Assembly: GCA_028289725.1 (NCBI GenBank)
Contig: JANQOH010000043.1
Span: forward strand, 1 to 8,447
Direction: 5' to 3'
Origin: Alphaproteobacteria bacterium
GTDB taxonomy: Bacteria; Pseudomonadota; Alphaproteobacteria; UBA7887
Length of the DNA stretch: 8,447 nt
Below, piece by piece: positions 1 to 6,409 of this stretch. Position 1 is the first letter of the stretch; each line of letters starts with the position of its first letter. The notes under the pieces are model-generated. The model did no database searches. It was not told where the DNA came from and saw only the letters and a list, made by a program, of their open reading frames with translations. The position numbers and the translations under genes are program-made.

Positions 1-548
1 TGCATGACCTTGGCGGCCATCGTAATAGCCGCGAAACCCTCCGGCCCGAACACCGGTATCAGCACATACCGGCCGTACAACATATTTAGCCCGGTCAGAC
101 CCAACAGGATGAAGGTCACGGCGGTTATCCAATGAACCACGCGCTCGAAGGCGGGGAACCGCAACACCAGTCGCCCTGAGCGCCCGCCGGCTATGCGAAT
201 GCGTCCGCGATACGCAAAAAACGCCGCGAGCAACGCGATCGTCCCAAGCATAAGCCAGGTGCCGTACGTCGACAGCGGCCCGTTGCGGATCGACCGCCAG
301 GCTTCGCCTTCGGATTGCACCAGCACGCCCGCACGTTTGTCGGGGATCGATACGGTGCCTTCGACGCCGCCGCGCACGGCGCGCCAAAGCTCAATATTGT
401 TGTCCTGGCCTTGCGTCGGTGGAACCAGTTCGCGCTCGTTCGCGCTGTCTTGTGCTGATACAGGTGCGACCAACGGACGGTCAGCGGCAACGGCGAAAAT
501 CGCTGCCATTAAAGCAACAAGGCTCAGCCTTTTCATCCAAACAGTCAT
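1..548 (-). CDS. fdhC: Formate dehydrogenase gamma subunit (cytochrome b556), N-terminal part, cut by window edge
   Basis: This is the membrane cytochrome b that should take electrons from the FdhAB dimer and pass them to quinone. Only 182 codons are in the window; the C-terminus lies beyond the left edge. Reading from ATG 548, the protein has a signal-peptide-like N-terminus (basic MKR, then a hydrophobic run to about residue 22, possible cleavage near SAQ at 31-33). A polar segment of about 60 residues follows, then a membrane helix at about 95-113, a basic loop, and the typical FERVVHWITA start of a heme-bearing helix (His139 is a likely heme ligand) running on to LTGLNMLYGR. E. coli FdnI lacks such an N-terminal extension; longer alphaproteobacterial-type gamma subunits have one. 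The gene starts 21 bases after the small lipoprotein stop, so it is co-transcribed. ATG 536 is an alternative start. Family call is firm; the exact start is less so. Confidence 0.9.
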   Translation of the reverse strand, partial: MTVWMKRLSLVALMAAIFAVAADRPLVAPVSAQDSANERELVPPTQGQDNNIELWRAVRGGVEGTVSIPDKRAGVLVQSEGEAWRSIRNGPLSTYGTWLMLGTIALLAAFFAYRGRIRIAGGRSGRLVLRFPAFERVVHWITAVTFILLGLTGLNMLYGRYVLIPVFGPEGFAAITMAAKVM

Positions 549-569
549 CTGTTGCCGCCCACTTCGACG

Positions 570-755
570 TCAGAAATCCTGGTTCGCAACGCGTTCGCGC
601 AGGCCCGCGCGCATGTCGCCGTCAATTTCCGGCATGCTACCGCCTTGGTAAACGCCAGGCTCGAAACCGAGTGCGCGCCCTTGCTCTTCCTCCCGGCAAC
701 CGCCGGTCAGGAGTAAAGCAAGCATCACAATCGGCCACACGCGGTGCTTGTTCAA
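570..755 (-). CDS. Short putative lipoprotein between fdhB and fdhC
   Basis: I do not recognise a named family. The frame is open from 809 to the TGA at 570. I prefer the TTG at 755, because it gives a 61-residue protein with a classic lipoprotein signal: basic N-terminus (MNKHR), hydrophobic core (VMLALLL) and a lipobox-like LTGGC with Cys20 as the lipidation site. GTG 740 and ATG 725 would remove the basic residues, and TTG 809 would overlap fdhB. The mature part is only about 42 residues, acidic just after the cysteine (CREEE), with an LGFEPGVYQGG motif and a C-terminal charged helix-like stretch (RAGLRERVANQDF). It starts 20 bases after the fdhB stop and ends 21 bases before fdhC, so it sits inside the structural operon. 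Role unknown; by position it could be a membrane-tethered accessory or small subunit of the enzyme. The residue after Cys is Arg, which is not the classic inner-membrane retention signal. Confidence 0.65.
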   Translation of the reverse strand: MNKHRVWPIVMLALLLTGGCREEEQGRALGFEPGVYQGGSMPEIDGDMRAGLRERVANQDF

Positions 756-775
756 ACCCGCCCCCAAACGCCCGA

Positions 776-1354
776 TCAGGAATCTTCGGCTTGATAGGCC
801 GTGCCCCAACCCCAGGCGCCGGAACCAAAGCCGCGGGCTATCACGCGTTCGCGGTAGATATCCGAAATCGCGTCGCCGTCACCGGCGAGAAGCGCTTTCG
901 TGGAACACATTTCGGCGCACAGGGGCAGTTTGCCTTCCGCCAGGCGATCTTGGCCGTAATCGTACGCGCTGTCTTCCGGGCCACCGGCACAGAACGTGCA
1001 CTTGTCCATTTTGCCGCGGCTGCCGAAATTGCCTTCTTGTGGATATTGCGGTGCGCCGAACGGGCAGGCGTAGAAGCAATAGCCGCAGCCAATGCACAAG
1101 TCCTTTGAATGCAGCACGACGCCGTCGTCGGTGGTGTAAAAGCAATCGACCGGGCACACGGCCTGGCACGGCGCATCCGAACAATGCATGCACGCGACCG
1201 AGAGCGAACGTTCGCCAGGCTCGCCATCATTGATCGTGACCACGCGGCGGCGGTTAATGCCCCATGGGACCTCGTGCTCGTTCTTACAAGCCGTGACGCA
1301 GGCGTTGCATTCGATGCAGCGTTCGGCGTCGCACAGGAATTTCATTCGGGCCAT
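776..1354 (-). CDS. fdhB: Formate dehydrogenase beta subunit, four [4Fe-4S] ferredoxin
   Basis: This is the electron-transfer subunit linking the FdhA active site to the FdhC heme. The 192-residue product shows four sets of four cysteines: C13/C16/C19/C23, C55/C58/C63/C67, C87/C90/C93/C97, and C119/C122 with C146/C150. This is the standard four-cluster pattern of FdnH/FdoH and DMSO reductase B-type subunits. The start at 1354 is chosen over the upstream in-frame codon at 1402 because GAGGAG lies 7 bases before it and homology begins there. E. coli FdnH is about 294 residues and ends in a transmembrane anchor. This protein stops soon after the fourth cluster region and has no hydrophobic tail, as in the short FDH3-type beta subunits. 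It has no signal peptide, so it should be exported as a partner of Tat-signal-bearing FdhA. It starts 26 bases downstream of the fdhA stop. Confidence 0.95.
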   Translation of the reverse strand: MARMKFLCDAERCIECNACVTACKNEHEVPWGINRRRVVTINDGEPGERSLSVACMHCSDAPCQAVCPVDCFYTTDDGVVLHSKDLCIGCGYCFYACPFGAPQYPQEGNFGSRGKMDKCTFCAGGPEDSAYDYGQDRLAEGKLPLCAEMCSTKALLAGDGDAISDIYRERVIARGFGSGAWGWGTAYQAEDS

Positions 1355-1361
1355 GGTGTGT

Positions 1362-1367
1362 CTCCTC
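1362..1367 (-). promoter_or_regulatory. Ribosome binding site of fdhB
   Basis: The minus strand reads GAGGAG, 7 bases before the ATG at 1354. This strong Shine-Dalgarno match fixes the fdhB start and rules out the longer open frame that begins at 1402 inside the end of fdhA. Confidence 0.8.
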
Positions 1368-1380
1368 GCGTGCCGTTGCG

Positions 1381-4251
1381 TTAGGCTGCGTAAATGCGGC
1401 ACAGGGTCGCTTTGCTTTCCTGCATCACCGTCACGCTGTCATAACCATAGGTTTGCGCCGTGTTGGACGCTTCACCGATCACATAGGGATCGGTGCCCTC
1501 CGGATACTTGCTCCGCTGATCCTCGCCAATCCATTTGCCGCCAAAGTGGAACGGCATGAACACGACGCCGCGGCCGACGCGCTCTGTGACCATCGCCTTC
1601 ACCAGAACGCGGCCGCCTTCGGGGCCCTCGACCCAAATATCGGCGCCATCGGCAAATCCGGCATTGTTTGCGTCGAAGGGGTTCACCTCGGCAAACATGT
1701 CTTGCTGCAATTCGGCGAGCCACGGATTGGACCGGGTTTCCTCACCGCCGCCTTCATATTCAACCAGGCGGCCCGAAGTTAGGATCAGCGGATAGTCGGT
1801 CGCGAAATCCTTGTCTTGGATCGTCTTGTAAAGCGTTGGCAGACGATAGAAGACTTTGTCTTCATAGGTCGGGTAATCGGCGACCAGATCGCGACGGTTG
1901 GTGTAGAGCGGTTCACGGTGGATCGGGATCGGATCCGGGAAGGTCCACACATTGCACCGCGCCTTGGCGTTACCGAACGGGGCGCAGCCGTGCAGGATCG
2001 CCACTCGCTGGATGCCGCCGGAAAGGTCGGTTTTCCAGTTGGTTTTATCGCCTGCGATGCCTTCAATCGTGGCGCGCTCTTCGGCCGTGAGGTCGCTGTC
2101 CCAACCGAGTTTCTTGAGCACCGCCATGGTGAATTCCGGATAGCCGTCCTCGATCTCGGAATCGACGGAATACGAGCCTTCGGCGAGCAGGTTTTCGCCC
2201 TCGCGCTCAACGCCGAACCGCGCGCGGAAAGTGAGGCCACCTTTGGCCACCGGTTTTGACGTGTCATAGAGAATCGGCGTGCCCGGATGGTTCATTTCCG
2301 GCGGACCCCAACTCGGCCAGGGCATGCCGTAATATTCGCCGTCGCACGGCCCGCCGACCGCTTGCAACGTGGTGCGATCAAAGGTGTGCTGGTTCTCCAT
2401 ATGTTTGCGGATGCGCTCCGGCGATTGGCCGGTGTAGCCGATGGTCCACATGCCCCGGTTGATTTCCGCGGTCACGTCTTCGACCTTCGGCTCGGCGCCG
2501 TTCACCTCAATGTTCTTGAGGTACTGGTCGGCAAACCCGAACTTCACCGCGAACAAGTTCATGATCTCGTGGTCGGGTTTGCACTCGAAGATCGGTTCGA
2601 TAACCCGCTCACGCCATTGGATCGATCGGTTGGATGCGGTCACTGAGCCATAGGTTTCGAACTGTGTCGCCGCCGGCAGCAGGTAAACGCCGTCGGTCCG
2701 ATCTTGCATGACCGCGGTCATGGTCGGGTAGGGGTCGATCACCACGAGGGTATCGAGCATTTCCATCGCCTTCTTCATATCGGGAAGGCGAGTCTGCGAG
2801 TTCGGCGCATGGCCCCAAAAAACCATGCCCTGAATAGGTTGAGGCTGTTCGACATTCTCGGCATCCAGCACGCCGTCGAACCAGCGCGATACGGTGATGC
2901 CCTTGGCCTCCATCAGATCCTTGGAGGCGAACCGGCTGAGCAGATAGTCGTAATCGACATCCCAAACCCGCGACCAGTGCTGCCAGGCGCCGGTCGACAG
3001 GCCGTAATAGCCGGGCAAGGTGTGTGACAGCACGCCGAGGTCGGTCGCACCCTGCACATTGTCGTGGCCGCGGAAGATGTTCGCGCCGCCGCCTGACACG
3101 CCCATATTGCCAAGGGCGAGCTGCAATACGCAGTAGGCGCGGGTGTTGTTGTTGCCGTTGGTATGCTGGGTGCCGCCCATGCACCAGACGATGGTGCCCG
3201 GGCGATTGTTGGCGAGGGTCCGCGCGACGCGTTCGAGCTGCGAGCCCGGTACGCCCGTGACGCGTTCGGTTTCTTCCGGCGTCCACTTGGCGATTTCCTC
3301 GCGTGCCTGGTCCATGCCCCAAACGCGCTCTTGGATGAACTTCTTGTCTTCCCAACCATTCTCGAAGATGTGCCAGAGAATGCCCCAGATCAGCGCGACA
3401 TCGCTGCCGGGACGCAGCCGGACAAACTCATCGGCATGGGCGGCCGTGCGCGTGAAGCGCGGGTCGCAGACGATGATTTTCGCGCCGTTCTGTTCCTTGG
3501 CTTTGAGAATGTGCATCAGCGACACGGGGTGCGCTTCCGCCGGGTTGCTGCCGATGAAGAAAATCGACCGCGCCCGATGGATGTCGTTGTAGCTGTTGGT
3601 CATCGCGCCGTAGCCCCAGGTGTTGGCGACACCGGCGACTGTGGTGGAATGGCAGATGCGCGCTTGGTGATCGACGTTGTTCGTGCCCCAGAAGGCCGCG
3701 AACTTACGGATCATGTAGGCCTGTTCATTGGAGTGTTTGGCGGACCCGAGCCAGTAAACCGAGTCCGGCCCGGCTTTGTCGCGGATCGCCAAGAGCCGGT
3801 TGCCGATCTCTTCGATCGCTTCGTCCCAGCTCATGCGCTTCCACTCACCGCCTTCTTTTTTCATCGGATATTTGAGGCGGCGCTCGCCATGCGCGTGCTC
3901 ACGGACGCTGGCGCCCTTGGCGCAATGCGCGCCCAGATTGAACGGACTATCGAACGCCGGTTCCTGACCGGTCCAGACGCCTTCCTGAACCTCGGCGTCG
4001 ACCGTGCAACCGACGGAACAATGCGTGCATACCGATTTGATGTGGGTGACCTCACCCGTCGCATCGGTTGCGGCTTCAGCGTTCTTGACGCGTGTCAGCG
4101 GAACACCGCCGGCGATCGCGGCGACGCCGCCAGCGACCAGTCCGGACTGTTTCAGGAAGCTCCGCCGATCCATCGGGGCGTCGGTGACGCCATTTAGGAC
4201 TTTGCGAAGGCCGCTTGGGGCCGCGGCGTCGGAACGTCTTTTGGTGAGCAT
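1381..4251 (-). CDS. fdhA: Formate dehydrogenase alpha subunit, molybdopterin catalytic subunit with Tat signal, Cys type
   Basis: This subunit oxidises formate to CO2 at a bis-molybdopterin-guanine-dinucleotide Mo (or W) centre, probably on the periplasmic side. The 956-residue product starts with a long Tat signal (DRRSFLKQSG, R29-R30, hydrophobic stretch to about 50, AEA at 58-60). The [4Fe-4S] domain follows with C75, C78, C82 and C110, and then Lys112. The metal ligand is Cys200 in HQARICH, encoded by TGC, where E. coli FdnG has selenocysteine; His201 follows it. The motifs GGTQHTNG and NIFRGHDNVQG (Arg394, likely the catalytic arginine) closely match FdnG. The C-terminal molybdopterin-dinucleotide binding domain covers about 820-950. 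ATG 4251 is chosen because AAGGAG lies 6 bases upstream; the in-frame TTG at 4266 would contain that site. It lies 45 bases after the small Tat-protein gene. Confidence 0.97.
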   Translation of the reverse strand: MLTKRRSDAAAPSGLRKVLNGVTDAPMDRRSFLKQSGLVAGGVAAIAGGVPLTRVKNAEAATDATGEVTHIKSVCTHCSVGCTVDAEVQEGVWTGQEPAFDSPFNLGAHCAKGASVREHAHGERRLKYPMKKEGGEWKRMSWDEAIEEIGNRLLAIRDKAGPDSVYWLGSAKHSNEQAYMIRKFAAFWGTNNVDHQARICHSTTVAGVANTWGYGAMTNSYNDIHRARSIFFIGSNPAEAHPVSLMHILKAKEQNGAKIIVCDPRFTRTAAHADEFVRLRPGSDVALIWGILWHIFENGWEDKKFIQERVWGMDQAREEIAKWTPEETERVTGVPGSQLERVARTLANNRPGTIVWCMGGTQHTNGNNNTRAYCVLQLALGNMGVSGGGANIFRGHDNVQGATDLGVLSHTLPGYYGLSTGAWQHWSRVWDVDYDYLLSRFASKDLMEAKGITVSRWFDGVLDAENVEQPQPIQGMVFWGHAPNSQTRLPDMKKAMEMLDTLVVIDPYPTMTAVMQDRTDGVYLLPAATQFETYGSVTASNRSIQWRERVIEPIFECKPDHEIMNLFAVKFGFADQYLKNIEVNGAEPKVEDVTAEINRGMWTIGYTGQSPERIRKHMENQHTFDRTTLQAVGGPCDGEYYGMPWPSWGPPEMNHPGTPILYDTSKPVAKGGLTFRARFGVEREGENLLAEGSYSVDSEIEDGYPEFTMAVLKKLGWDSDLTAEERATIEGIAGDKTNWKTDLSGGIQRVAILHGCAPFGNAKARCNVWTFPDPIPIHREPLYTNRRDLVADYPTYEDKVFYRLPTLYKTIQDKDFATDYPLILTSGRLVEYEGGGEETRSNPWLAELQQDMFAEVNPFDANNAGFADGADIWVEGPEGGRVLVKAMVTERVGRGVVFMPFHFGGKWIGEDQRSKYPEGTDPYVIGEASNTAQTYGYDSVTVMQESKATLCRIYAA

Positions 4252-4257
4252 AACTGG

Positions 4258-4263
4258 CTCCTT
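4258..4263 (-). promoter_or_regulatory. Ribosome binding site of fdhA
   Basis: The minus strand reads AAGGAG, 6 bases before ATG 4251. It decides the start of fdhA in favour of MLTKRRSD and against the TTG five codons upstream. Confidence 0.8.
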
Positions 4264-4296
4264 CAAATCAGGCGTAAGTGAACCGGCGGCTGCGCC

Positions 4297-4506
4297 CTAA
4301 AAGCGCGACAAGTCGTAAACTTGCCGGACGTGATCGGTTTCGCGATAGCGGCTCTTGGCGGTTGCCGATGGGCTGGCTGCCTCAGCCTCATCACCGGCGC
4401 CGATTGCAACCGCGCCGACGCCCGCCACAGCGCCGAGACCGGCGGTGCGAAGAAAGTCGCGTCTGCCTAAGCCTTCGCTGTCTCGATCGGGACTTTTTCC
4501 ACTCAT
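4297..4506 (-). CDS. Small Tat-signal protein of formate dehydrogenase loci
   Basis: This 69-residue protein is little more than a twin-arginine signal plus a short tail. Residues near 13-22 read GLGRRDFLRT, a good Tat motif. A Gly/Ala-rich hydrophobic stretch (AGLGAVAGVGAVAIGAG) and a likely cleavage area near AEA follow, and the protein ends with the conserved-looking SRYRETDHVRQVYDLSRF. That tail matches what I know of the 'formate dehydrogenase region TAT target' family, found next to FDH genes and of unknown function. The ATG at 4506 is chosen because TGGAGG lies 8 bases upstream; the in-frame TTG at 4521 would include that site. The gene sits between the chaperone gene (34-base gap) and fdhA (45-base gap). 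Its placement suggests a role in FDH export or assembly, but no activity can be read from the sequence. Confidence 0.88.
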   Translation of the reverse strand: MSGKSPDRDSEGLGRRDFLRTAGLGAVAGVGAVAIGAGDEAEAASPSATAKSRYRETDHVRQVYDLSRF

Positions 4507-4514
4507 GCCTATGT

Positions 4515-4520
4515 CCTCCA
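4515..4520 (-). promoter_or_regulatory. Ribosome binding site of the small Tat-protein gene
   Basis: The minus strand reads TGGAGG, 8 bases before ATG 4506. It supports the 69-residue form of the small Tat protein. Confidence 0.7.
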
Positions 4521-4540
4521 ACCCAACTTAACCTTACTGA

Positions 4541-5191
4541 TCAATTCTTTATGGACAGACCTTCGGATTCAATGTCCATGAATGCCCGGCCCAAGGATCC
4601 GACCGGACGGTAAAACGCCGCCGACTCCGCGAACTCCAGGTCGGTAAAGAAACGCCGCGCCCAAGGCGCCAAATGCGCTTCGAAAAACCCTTTCTGGGTT
4701 TCGACGGACATGGGCGCGCCAAAATCACCTTCGATCAGCCCAGCCATGATTTCACACAGGCTTGCCATACCGTCTTCCGGTTCCGACACGCCATCGGCGC
4801 GCGCGATCCCCAAGGCGCGCATGTCAGTCCGCAAGCGCGCCAGCGGTTTCTCGTGAAGAAAACCGGTCAGATAGTACGAACCATACGGCGTTAGCTCGCC
4901 GTCACCCATGCCGATAAACAGATCGTGGAACTCGCGTTCCACCGTGGCATCGGTCGCGTCGCTCGCCGCCGCCGCCAAACTATCAAGTGCTTGTCCGTAT
5001 GGCGTTGCGTTGCCGACTAAACCAGCTATCTGATCTAGCATGGTTGCTGATGGCGCTGCCGACATCATCGTCGCCAGCAAACGATAGGTGGCCCCGCGCA
5101 ATCGGTCTTCTTCCGAAAGAACTGGATGCACACCGTCGTCGGCCTTGGCGACCGGCGGGCCTTGATATTTGGTTTTTCGCTGCGCCAGCAA
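4541..5191 (-). CDS. TorD/DmsD-family molybdoenzyme chaperone
   Basis: This is likely a cytoplasmic chaperone that binds the FdhA Tat signal or apoprotein and delays export until the cofactor is loaded. The 216-residue product is helical throughout, and its length suits the family. It contains the characteristic block EREFHDLFIG...ELTPYGSYYLTG (about 85-110), a following LARLRTDMRALG helix, and SEPEDGMASLCEIMAGL (136-152), which corresponds to the family's E-P-x-D-H region, though Gly replaces His here. The start is a TTG at 5191 with GAGGGAG 7 bases upstream; an in-frame stop at 5204-5206 excludes longer forms and the next internal start would remove conserved-looking sequence slowly, so a shorter form is possible. 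It follows the DUF3306-like gene after 137 bases and precedes the Tat-protein gene. Assignment to FDH is by context. Confidence 0.88.
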   Translation of the reverse strand: MLAQRKTKYQGPPVAKADDGVHPVLSEEDRLRGATYRLLATMMSAAPSATMLDQIAGLVGNATPYGQALDSLAAAASDATDATVEREFHDLFIGMGDGELTPYGSYYLTGFLHEKPLARLRTDMRALGIARADGVSEPEDGMASLCEIMAGLIEGDFGAPMSVETQKGFFEAHLAPWARRFFTDLEFAESAAFYRPVGSLGRAFMDIESEGLSIKN

Positions 5192-5198
5192 GGACGCG

Positions 5199-5205
5199 CT
5201 CCCTC
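5199..5205 (-). promoter_or_regulatory. Ribosome binding site supporting a TTG start of the TorD-like gene
   Basis: The minus strand reads GAGGGAG, 7 bases before TTG 5191. The in-frame stop overlapping this site (5204-5206) means no longer protein is possible, so TTG is the best available start. Confidence 0.55.
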
Positions 5206-5282
5206 ATCCTCAATTCTAGTGCCAGCGGTTGATCCGCTATGCGCACGAGTCCCTCACGGTCGTCTCCGCGACCTCAGTTTGG

Positions 5283-5311
5283 ATTGTGGCGCATGGTCAG
5301 AAGACGGTCAA
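5283..5311 (-). promoter_or_regulatory. Possible internal sigma-70-type promoter before the TorD-like gene
   Basis: In the 137-base gap between the DUF3306-like and TorD-like genes, the minus strand carries TTGACC (5311-5306), a 17-base spacer and CACAAT (5288-5283). These match 5/6 and 4/6 of the consensus. Transcription would begin about 80-85 bases before the TTG start. The rest of the gap shows only a 5-base-stem hairpin (5224-5238). This could give the structural genes (torD-like through fdhC) expression partly independent of fdhD-mobA. It is a sequence match only. Confidence 0.3.
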
Positions 5312-5328
5312 CAAAACCAGAACGAAAG

Positions 5329-5880
5329 TCAGGCCTCGGCACTCGGTTCTTCGTCATCCAGCACTTCGTCATCGCCCTCGCTCCCTGAAACCTCGACCGC
5401 CTTGCTCGTCGCTTGCTCTATGTCGGTCGCCGGCACTTCGTCGTCCGCCTGATCCCCATTGCTTTCCGCGCGGGTGACCATGCCTTTTCCGACCTCATAC
5501 GCGGTGCGAACAAGTTTGCCGACTCCGAGCGTACGAAAGTCGTCGTCGTAATCGTTCAGTCCGTCCAAGTTCGCAAACACGGGATCGCTTAGCCAGAGTT
5601 TGCGCAAGGCCATGCGCCTGAGTTCCGCCGGCACGGCCCGGTCCAAAAACGGCGTGAAATCCGAATCAGCGTTTAAGCTCTCGATCGGTGGCAACGCTTG
5701 GATGATTTCATCCGGGTCGCTTGGGTCGGATATTTCATCCTCTTGCATGGGCATCGCATCCGGTGTGTCTTCCAATGTTGCCTGATGAGAAGGCTCTTGT
5801 TGCGCGCGTGCCTCCTGCTTTCGACGCGACCAACGTGCGGCGAGGCCTTCGGTGTTACCGCTTTTCGGCGTTTCAGCCAT
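5329..5880 (-). CDS. DUF3306-like protein of FDH loci
   Basis: Function is unknown; I recognise the family as DUF3306 from its core. The 183-residue product has a basic N-terminal segment (GLAARWSRRKQEARA, 12-26) and an acidic linker. The conserved core LPPIESLNADSDFTPFL ... VPAELRRMALRKLWLSD ... NLDGLNDYDDDF runs from about 63 to 115. A strongly acidic low-complexity tail (141-183, 16 Asp/Glu against one Lys) ends it. There is no signal peptide or membrane helix, so it should be cytoplasmic. Its ATG lies inside the end of the DUF3305-like gene (8-base overlap ATGGCTGA), which points to translational coupling and perhaps a joint complex. Being flanked by cofactor genes and a chaperone gene suggests a part in FDH maturation; this is inference from context. 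Confidence 0.85.
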   Translation of the reverse strand: MAETPKSGNTEGLAARWSRRKQEARAQQEPSHQATLEDTPDAMPMQEDEISDPSDPDEIIQALPPIESLNADSDFTPFLDRAVPAELRRMALRKLWLSDPVFANLDGLNDYDDDFRTLGVGKLVRTAYEVGKGMVTRAESNGDQADDEVPATDIEQATSKAVEVSGSEGDDEVLDDEEPSAEA

Positions 5881-6400
5881 AGCGCGGTCCCCGGGTACCG
5901 TCGCGCGGGCCGCCGCTTTTGCGATCGCCGCGTGGGTTTTGTCCCTGCCGTTTCCGTTTCACGAATGGCTCCTCGACATGGTGGGCATCGACAAAATGGC
6001 CGACGAGAGCCGCGACTTCTTGGGGCATCGGCACCGCGTCGACACGTTCGTCGCCACCAATCTCGTAATCCTCTGCTTCAAACGGGCACACGGTTACGAC
6101 GAACGGGGAGGGCATGTCGTCATCGGTATCGCCGGGACGCAAACCGACATAAATCTGTGGCTGCGGCTGCGACAGATTTACCCGGTACCCCTCGGTCTCT
6201 TTTCGATGTAGTCCCAAATCAAGGGTCACCGCATGGAACCGGGCGGCCGCTTCATCGCGCACCAAAGTGCGGGGGCTGTCGATTTGCGTTGCGCCGGGGA
6301 TCACGGCGATCGCGCGCCAGCTCCAAGTGGCCCAAGCATGCTCAATCGGCCGTCGCTCTAGAATTACACCCAGTGGCATTGTTTGCTGTGGCGCGGACAT
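5873..6400 (-). CDS. DUF3305-like protein of FDH loci
   Basis: Function is unknown; I recognise the DUF3305 pattern. The 175-residue product has MPLGVILERRPIEHAWATW near the N-terminus (8-26), WRAIAVIPGA (28-37), LHRKETEGYRVNLSQ (64-78), PFVVTVCPFEAEDY (99-112) and the C-terminal VDAHHVEEPFVKRKR (137-151). After that comes a Gly/Arg/Lys-rich basic tail to residue 175 with ten basic residues. There is no signal or membrane segment. ATG 6400 is 9 bases after the mobA stop; an internal ATG at 6379 (MPLGV) is an alternative that would begin at the conserved block. It overlaps the DUF3306-like start by 8 bases. Its position between mobA and the DUF3306-like and chaperone genes suggests a cytoplasmic maturation or regulatory role, not shown by any visible catalytic motif. 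Confidence 0.85.
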   Translation of the reverse strand: MSAPQQTMPLGVILERRPIEHAWATWSWRAIAVIPGATQIDSPRTLVRDEAAARFHAVTLDLGLHRKETEGYRVNLSQPQPQIYVGLRPGDTDDDMPSPFVVTVCPFEAEDYEIGGDERVDAVPMPQEVAALVGHFVDAHHVEEPFVKRKRQGQNPRGDRKSGGPRDGTRGPRYG

Positions 6401-6409
6401 GGGCAGAGT

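Noticed and set aside
191..490. 99-codon minus-strand frame inside fdhC
   Set aside because: It is an out-of-frame shadow of fdhC; the fdhC frame shows the cytochrome b helix motif and a signal sequence.
3652..3654. Possible selenocysteine site in fdhA
   Set aside because: The metal-ligand codon is TGC (cysteine), not TGA, so no selenocysteine insertion is needed.
3163..4197. 344-codon open frame on the plus strand opposite fdhA
   Set aside because: It lies wholly antisense to a strongly conserved gene, its translation shows no recognisable domain, and long antisense frames are common opposite GC-rich coding sequence.
5224..5238. Hairpin AGCGG-N5-CCGCT in the gap before the TorD-like gene, as terminator
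   Set aside because: Stem of only 5 pairs and no T-run follows on the minus strand.
4983..5246. 87-codon minus-strand frame overlapping the TorD-like start, as a possible extra gene or frameshifted N-terminus
   Set aside because: The TorD-like frame already covers the family's N-terminal region and has its own Shine-Dalgarno; the other frame overlaps it for most of its length and shows no domain.
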